NCBI GenBank assembly: GCA_037013685.1
Contig: CM072885.1
Coordinates: forward strand, 72,379,285-72,443,284
Reading direction: 5' to 3'
Source of the DNA: Acridotheres tristis
Lineage: Eukaryota; Chordata; Aves; Passeriformes; Sturnidae
DNA: 64,000 nt
Shown here: one piece after another, positions 48,196 to 60,100 of the stretch
Layout: the number at the start of each line of letters is the position of its first letter
How positions within the stretch are numbered: the stretch's first letter is position 1
Made by a program: the position numbers and the translations under genes
The notes under the pieces: model-generated
What the model was told of the DNA's origin: nothing
Seen by the model: the letters and a program-made list of their open reading frames with translations, nothing else
Database searches by the model: none

Positions 48196-51100
48196 CTGAA
48201 ATAAATAATGAGTTTCATTAAATATATGCATTTGCAAAAAGAGGGCAAAACTATTCAGCAAACATTGCTTTGTGAAGCCACTCTAAAACTTGTGCCCTGA
48301 TGCTTTTGGATCTCACAGAAGATGAGAATGTGAGAACAGAGAAGGAAAACGGCCTTTTACGTCTCCCAGTTTCAGGCAAATGATTTAGCCAGTGAAGTCA
48401 GGCACCTGGTACTCTTATAGCTTTATCCATAGGGAAAAGAGATTCCTGAAAGGGCTCAGACTACCTGGCTAAAATTTCTAAATATTCATAAGAATATTCT
48501 TCCAAATCAACCTCAACACAGTATTATAAGGAATTAGTATGAGTTCAACAAGACTTTTCTTTTAAAATCCCACAAGCATCCTTGAAGGACTACAAAAACG
48601 TGACATGCAGTATTCTGGGCCTATTTCCAGCTTAAGTAACTGCATCTTATTCAAGCACTGTCTCAACCATTTTCTGTTCAACGATATTGCAGTCACTCAT
48701 TAAACCTTTTTCCCACACGAGCTAACTGCTTTTCATTATTTTTATCATAATTCCGTGTTTTTAAGGCTTGTTCTCATGAAAGGTTATTAGTGAATGTTAT
48801 GGCACCAGAACATTTCTGCTTAAAGGTTTTTCCAGTGTCTGTGTCAAAGGTTGCACTTGATAAATAAAGCCAATGCCAAAGAAAATTGTGTCATATCTCT
48901 AACACAGGAGCAGCTTGTCTGCTAGGAAGACAAAGTGCATAAAATTACATCTCTAATGCATGCAATAATAGAGGATGAAGGTGAAATTAAAATAAAGTAG
49001 AAAATATACCTGTATGTGACAATATCATACATCCTACATGCTCCTTCTCCACCACAAGTCATAGTACCCCACTTCAAGCAAGTGGTATCTATCAAAGCTC
49101 CAAAATAAATGGGAGATGGAATTCCAGCTACAAAAAATATTAGCAACATTTTTGTGAATAGCTGTTTTCTTCTGGTTATCAGATACACCACAGAGCCTAT
49201 GCTGTTTGTCACCTACTCCATCTGTACTGTCTTCCTGCAGCATGAGCCACATCCTCTATGTATCTTGCGCTCTCTCTTCTTCCTTATCCACCTACCCTCA
49301 GCCAAAGATTTTCTTCCCTGCTGCCTGTTAGACAATATTCACATGCTACAGTATGGGCAGTGTTTCCTCTTGAGAACTCAAAGTTTGCTCCCATCAATGA
49401 GAGGCAATGCTGCCTTCAATAAACAAACAATAAGCAATAGTGAAGGAATGACAAATGGCTTTCCAAGGAGCAGCAGATGTAGTCCCATGCCCTGGTTTCT
49501 GCTGGAATACAGTTAATTTTCTTCTTAGCAGCTGGTACAGTGCTGTGTTTTGGATTTAATATGAGAATAATGTTGATAACACACCAATGTTTTAGTTGCT
49601 GCTAAGGAGTACTGACATCAAGTTTTCCATGTCTCATGCTCTGTTAGGGAGGAGCTGCACAGAAAACCAGGGGGGAGCATGGCCAGGACAATTGGCCCAA
49701 ACTGGCCAAAGGGATACTCCATAACCTGGAATGTCATGCCTCGTACATAGACTGGAGAGAAGGGGCAGGGAAGGACTGACTGCTGCTTGAGATTAGGATG
49801 AATATTGTGATCAACATCACAAACAATTTTATTCTGCATCACTTTTATTTCTTTTTTTTTATTCCTCTCTTTATTTTTCCTATTATTATTATATTTTATT
49901 TCCACTACTGAACTATTCTTAACGTGTTGTTCTACCTTTTTCCCAACTCTCCTCCCTATTCCATGTAAGAGTAGAAAAAGTGGATACATAGTACTTAGAT
50001 CCTGACTGGGGTTAAACCAAGATACCAGCCTATTATCCAGTATAAAAACATGCAAACTGCAAGCAGTTCTACTTTTCCATGCTGCTGAGAGCTGTAAAAA
50101 AAAAAAGAAGCAAAACCTAAATGCTTCCTGATCAAAGGCACTCCATAGAAGCAATGGTTCGTTTGCCATGCCCATAGCCTTGTTGTGATCCTTCTCTAGG
50201 TCAGCACTAATTGTTCTTCTGAAGTGTTAGATATTTTCTTACCAAACACTCTTGAAGCCAGCCCATGGATACCCACTCCAAATGACTTCTCTTCAGGCTT
50301 TAGAGACCTGTAAGATAACTGTATTGTACACTTATTCGTAGAAGTGATATTAACAAGAGCTGTTTAATCCTTTCTTAAAAATCAAGTTCTTCATCACATT
50401 AGGGCCAAACCATTCTAATAAGACCATTGGTTGAAAGAGTTCATTATGATCATTAGGTGATGTTTGCTGAAAAGTTTGTTATCTAGGACAGCCAAATCAC
50501 AAAAGGAAAAGCTACTTGTCCAAGTATCATCCCCTTACCGAGGCCAACACAAAGTACAGGGTAGTGTACCTTGATGTGCCTTAATCAACACCATGTTCCT
50601 GTGATTGCTTAACACACGGGTATCACACTACTCAATATGCCAGTGCCCTGACTCAGTGGTCCTGCATTCATTCAGGATAAAGCTGATAGCCACAAGCAAC
50701 ATCAGATTCCAAAGGTGACATGACAGTAAACCTTAACAGCACACAAATGACATAACGCTTTTCTACTCTTCCTCCTTCTATACGCAAAACTAAAAAGCTT
50801 TTAATTCTCTGGAGAATTAAATCCTCAGAATAAGAAGTCCAATAGATTTCTTAAGACAAGGAAATTTTACTGTACCTTATCAAGACCATGTATCCAGGCA
50901 TGGCTGCTAAGGAAAAAATGAAGCTGCAGACTAATGACAATATTAAGAAATAATGGAGCATCTTGTCACAGTTTTCATGTCCATCACACTGGCCCAGAGT
51001 TGCAGAGATGTTTTGTGATGAAAATCCTGAGGCTGCAACACAGGTGCAGTTTTCAAATACCTGTCAAAAAAGTATTTTAATCACACAGATTGTCCAAACT

Positions 51101-54100
51101 CACACACTGAGTGACAAACCCAACACTGGTGGCACTCATCTCACTGTTTCCTGCACTTGAACTTGTGACTCATGAGGAGCACTGCCCTGTGACCTCTCTC
51201 CCAGTCTGCCAGGCACAGGTCCAGCCATCCCCTGTATTTGGGGATAAAAGTTCTACCTGGTTACTTGTTTAAATCTACAGGGTAAAAGAGCTTATTAAGT
51301 CCATGCTATAGACTTCTATTTTGGCTGAAATGTTCTTGGGCACTCAGATTTCCAGTTGGCAATACCTTCAGAATAATTTCTCACTCCATGTTAAGCATTT
51401 AAGACTCCTTTAGTTCTCAGTAGAGAAGGATTCTTCTTCATTTTATTTTTTAATTTAAACTGAAACTAATTTTCATATGCAGTTTGAAACTTCTGGTGCT
51501 ACTCAATGAATTTGTTCAAATCTTTCATCTTTTATATTCAATTAAGTGTACATGCATGGATATTCCCTGCCCTATATTGGTATAAGTATTTGTCACCTAC
51601 TATATTACATAGGTACAGTACAACAATTACCACACTTCTTCCAGTTCCTCTTGAGGATTTACACCCAGCAAGACAAGGTGACACATAAGTGATTCCATTG
51701 CTCCCACAAACAGGGTCCCATATTTTAAGTGGGCAATCACAATCCACGTTGCAGACAGCCTGTAGAGTATTTTCTGCATATGAAACTTGCTCTATTCTGA
51801 AACACATTTGGAAGACAAATACATATTTCAATAGTGAGATCCCCACAGTAACCCTTTGCAATGCTTAAGATTCTATTCTAGCTCAAGTGTTGAATCAAGA
51901 CCCAGTCCTACATGCTCTTACCCTGAAGTCATGCCTTTCTATAGGACACTAAATTGTATTATATTACATTATTATAAATTAGGTATGCATACCCTACAGC
52001 ATTTTTCTCATTTATGGCATATATGTTCTTAATTGTCCCTAAGTGTTGCATCTACACCACAACGTTCATTTTACAGACATGCAACACAACCTGGTCTAGT
52101 GGAAAGTGTCCCTGTCCATGGTAGGGAGGCTGGAAATTAGGGATCTTTAATATCCCTTCCAATGCAAACCATCCTATGATTCCCAATGATCAGTGGCAGG
52201 CTTCAAATCAAGAAACTGCAGATAAAATATCCTCTGATAACTTGACAGTAATCAAATTCAAGTAAACCAGTGTAAGATCAAGAAGTGGATTTTTTCCTCT
52301 CTTATTCTGAAATTGCACTCGTGTATGCCTGATTTGACCAATAATTTTTATTTTCACCTGCAGTTACATGACTTCACTAAATGTATTAGTAAAAGAACTA
52401 ATATGGGCATGCAATTGCATGAGTCTTGACATGGAAATCTTTTTTAATACACTTTTATTGTTTGAAACAGGGATAACCGATCTCCTGTCTCATGCAAGCA
52501 AAAAGCCATGAGAATTTATGATAGGGAACTGAAATCAAGCTACTGGCTGATTCTTGACAAGAAAAAAAATCATCCTGGCATCTAAAGACTGAAGTCCTCT
52601 TGAGTCCCAAAGAACGTACCCTTGATAGGAAACTGTTAGACCAGCAACTGGTGAGGTATCACAGACAGTCCAATAGGCAGCAAAGTAGAGAAGGTATTCC
52701 AGTAAAGATACCCAAAATGCTATGTTCGCAGCCTGATAGTTATTTATCTTGAATTTCTTCATGAATAAGCCGCCAGAAAAATACCCAACGCATAGAACTG
52801 GTAAGTTGTAAACACCTATTTAAACAAGTGAAACTTCCATGTTAAAATAAAGGAGACCACCAAAGCTACTCTACGCTAAGGTAGCTAGACAAGTAACTAC
52901 TACAGCTGCTGTAAGGGAAGGTTGTGCTTGGCAAAGAGTCAAAGAGTGCCCGTGACTGCATAATTTCACTACAATCAGAAATGGGTCCTTGCAAATTTCC
53001 TTTCACACCCAAAATCTCTGCCTGAGTCAACAGCAGGTAAGAATTGCTTGGGGAGTGAGCTACAGGGTAGGACTAAAATCACTAATTGGAAAATTGCAAT
53101 CTAGAGTTGCACTCTAGGTTCAACTAAAAAAAAATAAAAATTATATGGTTTCAATCCAACCTCTCCAGCTGACTGAGAAAAGAAACTGAACAGTTTCTTT
53201 TTCTATATAAGCTAGTGCAAATCTCAATCAATATCCATCTTAATGCACTCTGAGCATCACAGAAAGAGGAACAGACTTTCAGGATTTAAGATGAGATTAC
53301 TGAATGTGTTCTCACACTTCTTCACTGATTGATGCTTTAATGAAGCAAATTCTGACTGAAAGACATGTTGGAAGTGGTTTTACACAAATATCACACGGCT
53401 TAGTTTCATAACAGCTGAATTTTCTGAGCCACTTCAGAAGATGGGAATTGAATTATAAAATTCTGCACAAAAAAGTATTAAGTTTTTTAGCAGAAAATTC
53501 ATTCATATTTAGAAATGCTTTGTAGTGTGCTATTCCTCAGCTGTAGAAGCATTTAACCTTAGTATGTATATGTAAATACACATGAATATACATATCTAAG
53601 TGAAAATATAGATAATTTAGATAGAGACATCACTAATTGATAGAATAGAGCAAAGCAAAAGGCAAGCATACCAATTAAAAAGATGGCATCTGATGCAGAT
53701 TTTCCAAACTGCTGTTCCAGATATTTGGGCATGAAGGATATCATGCCATCAAAGGCACTGAACTGTAACACAGTTATGCATATAAATAACATGTACACAG
53801 GGTTGTGAAACAGAGCCTTGAGGAAGGGGATGAAATCTGGAATGAAATAATGCCATGAGTTAGTGTGATGCTTTATGAAAAGAATGACCCATTGCTCAGC
53901 GTGGCCGTGGGGGACAGAGGGGAGCAGAAATGGTCCTGAACTGGATCAGGCTAAATCTCATGCTTTGCCAGACACCAGAGATTGCTTAGCCCAGGGTACT
54001 CTGGCATGTCCCCTCTACCCAAAGATACCCTCACACACACACACCAGTGCAGCTGTTGCTTATAAAAAAAATAATAAATCACAGCAGCAGCAGCAGCTAC

Positions 54101-57100
54101 TGCTGCATCTGTCCTCCCTTTTCTCTCATCTCATGCCCCCGGAGCATTTGTCAAAACTCCTGTCCTGCACCTGGCATACAAAGGGTGCAAATGCACTACA
54201 GAGATGTGACAAGCTGCCCCCAAAGACCTGAACACTGATTTTGGGTTTTGCTACTGAGGCAGAAGAGGCCTGAAGAGAGCTGTGACCACAGTTATTCCCA
54301 CCTTCCTCTCAAAATCTCTATCAGCCAGTTTTCAGCAGAGTAATCATCTAAGAAACTAATTTACACAGGTCTTTGCTCTGTGTAATGCCCATTAACTCAG
54401 GATTTGAACCATAAAAAAAGCCCTACAATTCCCCTTTGTCTAATGTTCTCTGTTAATCAATGTGCTGAGCTATTTTCAGAAGACTCCGCAGATAAATATA
54501 AGCATCTACAAAACAATGGCTGGGCCTCACTGAAAGTGGGCACCACTTAGGATGGGTGTATATCTTTCAGAGGTAAGCAAGTACTTTATTAGAAGATCTG
54601 TATGCAAATCTTTCAAAAATCAGTCAAATATTAGAAACACTATAAATAGCCTGCATTATTTACAGATGCAGTGACATTTTTAATCAGAGCATCTTAAGGA
54701 AATTTTATTATTATAAATTAATTTTATTTTAGGTTATTTTTAACTATAAGAACATCAAGCTTTGACTCAAAATCCCTGGTGATTAAAAAGCTGTCTGAAC
54801 ATGTCCTGGTAATAGGCTGTAAGTGGTTGAACAGGGTTGGAGCAGCTGACCTCCACAAGTCCCTTGCAGCCACAACAATCCCATGAAATGAAAAGGCTCT
54901 ACATTCAGGATGTTCAGGGACAGTGAACATTCACATCAATGCAGGGAGGGAATGATCATGAAAACATAAGCTCTGAAGGGACCCTGGAGCACTGAGGACT
55001 CCCATCTGAGCTGGGAACTTTCCTCTCTAGAACAGTATTTTATTCATGAATTCATTTAAGGCTATGTGACAGCAGAAAGAGATGCTCTGTTTATCAAAAT
55101 GAAGTTGCAATATCAGCCAAGACTCTGGGTATAGTGAATTTGCAGGACCCAGCTGGAAACAGCAGAGAGAGGGGGCTGCCACACGGCACTTACTGTCTGA
55201 AAATGAAGGTGTTGTCAGAGGGCCCTGAGCAGGACAGGATCAGGAGACTACTCTGAAGATCAGACTTTGACATAGTTTATTCACTTACATTTCCAACCAG
55301 GAAATGTAGGAAGGATGTTCCCTTCAAATAAGGAAGGAAAAAGATAACCTCCTACAGATACATAGATTTGAAAGACACACTCGTGAAAGCTGCCAATGGT
55401 AACATGAATAAGTGTGAGTCGAATATATCTTTGTTCAACAGTAATTAAATGTTTATGAGACACTTAAGCACCTGTCAATTCCCTTTTAGGGCTTTCAGTT
55501 GGACTCAAGATATGCACAATTTTATCTTGTGTTTCTGCTTTTCTGCACAGGGAATGTGGGGTACATGCAATCAATATCTCCAACTCACCCACAGCTCACT
55601 GAGTTGTAATATTCCTAACCAGATTTCAGCGCTTTAACCATCTCATGGGAAAAAAGTATCTATATATATCTATATCTGAAATGCAGGAGGGGAAAAGGAA
55701 GGAGTCCCAATCCTAGATCTATGAAATCAGCTTTCTTCCTCTGCAAGCAGCCATTCTAAATGCCTGCACAAAGCCTTTGAACTACAGAGATATCAAAGCG
55801 GAGTAGGTATTGCATACCTTGGACCCATCTTTAATTACACAATACACAGACACCTTAGGACTAAAGAAGGAACTAAAATATAATATAACTTGCCTTTAGC
55901 AATTTCATACATGGTCTGTTTGGTTTCAATTTTATCATTTTCTTGCAATGGCGCTACAGTTTTTTCACTTGCCTCTTCAGGTTCATTGATTTCACCTTCC
56001 TTCACAAGTGACTTGGGCAAAAACCAAAATGGTATTCCCACAAGAAGGTTTAGCAGTGCACAAATCAAAATGCCCAGCCACCATGCTCCAACCCAGCGGG
56101 CATCAGTAGCTGTTATAGTTATCTCATCTATAATAAAACACAAAATCAGACATCTTGGATCGCTTCAGAAATATTCTTTGCTGTCATTTTGCGCTTTCCT
56201 AGTCATCTCTGAAATAAAAGCATTTTAACAATTCCTAAAATGAGGTTTAAAATTAATAAGAATAGTCTCCAGTCTTCTTTTCTAATGTTGCTAATTTTCT
56301 GGCAAATTTCAGTGGCTTGTTTTAAATTAATTCTAGTTCTTTTTTCTGTTAAGCCAGACGACAATTTTTGATCTAATAACTTAAGAGCAGATTGATTTGT
56401 GTATATGTGAATTGAATATTGTACACAGACCTTCCATTCTAAGAGAAACAGCAACAAACTCAGGTAGGATTAACACATACTAACAAGAAAACATCTTTTA
56501 GTTCTGAAAAATACACCAACTGCAGACTTAAAAATAAGGTTTTATATGTTCACCCATTACCTGCACTTACTGATCCAATGTCAACAAACAGCTCTGCACA
56601 GAATGAAGCCAACAATAAACCAAGGAAGGGGCCGATTACAGTTGATGTATGTAGACATGCTAGAGTAGGAAAAAAAGAAAACATATATTAGAACCCAGAC
56701 AGAACTATCTTCTTGGAATTGTTACATATGGTTAGGACAACTCTACTGGAAAAACATTTGCACTCAAAAATGGCCTCATTCCAACAGTTTCTCTCTGGTT
56801 AAATTCCAAGTTCTACAATATTATTATTTTGATAAGGCAATAATTACTGTTTTCTGTCTTGCTTTATTGGACTGAAGGGCATCATAATACTACTTCCTTT
56901 TGTTTGTATGTGTGTGTGTTTGGAGGAGGGGAGTTATCACAACAGGGTAGACTTGCCCAGGTAGAAAGGTGAATTCTCTGCTTTGGCAAAATCCTCCAAG
57001 TAGGAAATGCCTAAAGGCATGATGGGAGTTTCACCCATTCCTCGCACTATGTTTCCAACCATCACAAATATCCACAGCAAGGACCCAGGCTCTTTTTCAC

Positions 57101-60100
57101 ATTCTGTGGACAAAACGAAAAGTTCGAATGAACGTTTTAGTCCCAACTATTAATGAAAACCTAGAGACAAAGAATTGAGCAATAGCTTAAGCCTTGGTGG
57201 GTAGGCCTGTCCTATAGAAAAAAAAAGTCAAAATACTTTTTTACTTCCTTTTTCTCCTCAAACTGGGATTTCTTCATCCCATAGTCTGCTTCAGATTCCA
57301 CTGCTCTCTCCCACTTTGTCATGCTGAGATTTCTCAGTGCAGATTCATTAACAAATAAAGAACAGCTTCGTTAGCAGCAGCTGCTGTCTTTCTGGGTGAC
57401 TGACCACAGCTAAAACCCAGATCCCGTGTTTCAATGTCAGATTGCTGTCAGCAAACACAGGTGAAGCAACCCACATGCAGCTGTGGTCAAACTCAGTCCA
57501 GTTTTCACTTCATGCAGGAAATGGACTCATATATATGGATATCATAGTCCTGCTTGTCCATAGACTAATAGCGAAGCCATCACCTTACCCAAGTTTATTC
57601 ACAGGCTTGAGGATCTGGGGGTTCTAATGTGCCTATTGAGTGGCTGTACATAATTTCAATGAAAATTATTTACCTTTCCGTGCCTTTATTCTTGCATTTA
57701 TAAAATGGAAAAATATAGTATCTGAAATCTTCAAGTGAAAGGCTAATTCCAAGTGCTGTTAGGTGTGCACATTTCGTAACTTCTTTTTGCAAAGATGCAA
57801 AAAATAATATCTTAACTGACATGTATTCTTGGAAAGCTTGGAAGCTACATCCATCACTAAATGGAGACAGAAAACTCCAGCACAGTGCAATGGTTTGATG
57901 GCACTGCATTAAAACAGTGTTACATCAGTGTGATTCAGCTTCAGCACACCCTGAAGGAACTCCATCACAAAGTTTAACAATGAAATGTGGGCTTCCAGTC
58001 ACCTAACTTTTACCATCCACCAAGCACCTAAGTTTCCAGCAATCAGAAGGGCCACTCAAGAGGTAATCTGATCCACCCTGGAGTACAGAGCATGGACTCT
58101 GTCCTGGGGTGACTCTATGGTGCTGGGATCCCCAGGTCTATTCTCTTGCCCCTTACAGCAAGGGATATGCTCTGCAAGAGCTCTGTGGTCTCCCTTGCCC
58201 AGCTGTCAAGGGAGTCTAAGGAGATGGCTCAGACTGAATGCTTCCCTTTGAGGTAGCTAAAGGCCCAGGAGATTAATCCCAGCCTCAGCATGATAATTTT
58301 GTGTGTAGGCATTAAAAGGCTTCCTCTGAGCCCTTGGACTTCCCAGTAGCTCCTTTACATGCACAGTCCTAGGGGCACATGCATGTTTCAGTCTCACAGG
58401 TAAGTTTTAGCCTAGTTTAAACTATTTTCTCTAAAGGGAAGGGAGATGTATATTTTAGTTCTAGCTCTATTTCTCATTCTTTTACTTCCTATGTGATACA
58501 ATACAAAAATATCCTTATGCCTCTTACCCACTGCTGAAATATGCTTCCCACCTCCTCATGGTACCATAGGATTTCAAGTCAGAAAGAGGAACATTTGTGA
58601 GAACAACCTGGTGTTATACTATCCCAAAGTAGACTGCCAGGGATGTTAATTGAACTGCCTGGACAATGTGAAAACTGCATGAAAGGAATGTTTTAGCTCT
58701 GGAGCCAAAGAAACACAAAGGCCAGGAAATTTCCTCACCTCTAGTTTCTCTAGGTCATCAAAAAGTACTGATTAAAAACAGAACCCTGAAGCAATTGCTA
58801 ATAATAATAAAAGCCAATTTATTTGGACACTAAAGACACAGAAAGAAATACTAATACGAACAGGAAAAGTCATACCTGCTGATGGTTCCTCTGTAGGCAA
58901 AGAGGACAAGTTTTGATTAACAAGGCATAGAGGCACCACTGAAAAATTTTCTTGTTGTGAAATGCTGCTTTCAATACGATAGCTGTTGGAATGAAAGGAA
59001 AGCACGTACAGGTCAAGAAGATACTCATGAGAACCATCTCACTTGTCTATACCAGAGTAATTGAGCTACCTATTAGAAGAGTGTGTAGCTGTAGGAAGAA
59101 GGGAATCCATGTGAAAAGTTAACAGAGGGTGCTGCCAAGGTTGTCAGAGCCATTCCACACTGGACACAACAAGACTGAAAGATCAAAACATACCTTGTTG
59201 ATTAAAAACGACACAAGCTTACATTATTGGTTTTTTAAGCCAAGCAAAAAATCATTTAAAAGTAGTTGAAGAACCATTACGGTCAGTAGAGGCCTTGCCA
59301 ACACAGTGGGCAGGTACGATCTGCCATCCACATTCCAGACCAAGAGATCTTTGGAAATCACCTTCTATTGCCCATCCATCAGACAAGAGCTAGCAGTGTG
59401 AAATGACAGCATCACTGCCCATGTCACTTGGGAGAGCTCACACAAGGGGCTGCAAAAGGACAAAGGCAAGGGAAGATGCCCATCAGAGGGGTGACTGTCC
59501 TCAGAAGGTGATGACTGACTTTTGAAGCCATCTCAGGAGCAAAACCAAAAAAACTGCTCTGCAATGATCATATTGAATCATGCTCAGCAATGCCTCTCCC
59601 CATAAGCAAACCATTCAGTGGAAAGATGTAAGAATTAATGCAAGTAAGGATCACAGAGGCTGCTGTGAGTTAAGCAAAACACTCACCTTCCAAACAGAAA
59701 ATGAGGAAGTGATATCAAAAGACATCCAAAGGACAGAATTGTGCAGCCCAAGGCAATTATTCTGGGTCTGTGAAGCTTTGCTCCAAAGTAACTCACGAAT
59801 GCTATCAGCAGCAAGTTACCTGCAAAGAGAACCTGGTTCACAATTTACAGACCAAGGCATCCCGGGATCTTTGAAAGTGCAACAGAAGTTTGAGTATATC
59901 TTGTAAGCTCAACTTCTGTTTCTTTTCTTGTCTCGCAAAAAGTGTCACTAGACAGTGAACTGCCTACATGGTGCAATAATTCCCTGCTATGTGTGATCTT
60001 TTTTTGGAAAAGTTACATCACATGAAAAGAACATGAGAATAACAGGCGGAAAGGAAAAGAGATCACAGTGAGATTTTTGAGTGCACCTTGATAGAGAAGA

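Noticed and set aside
49618..50175. 185-codon minus-strand frame
   Set aside because: Lies over the ERVL-like LTR and its flank; no protein homology and unrelated to retroviral genes.
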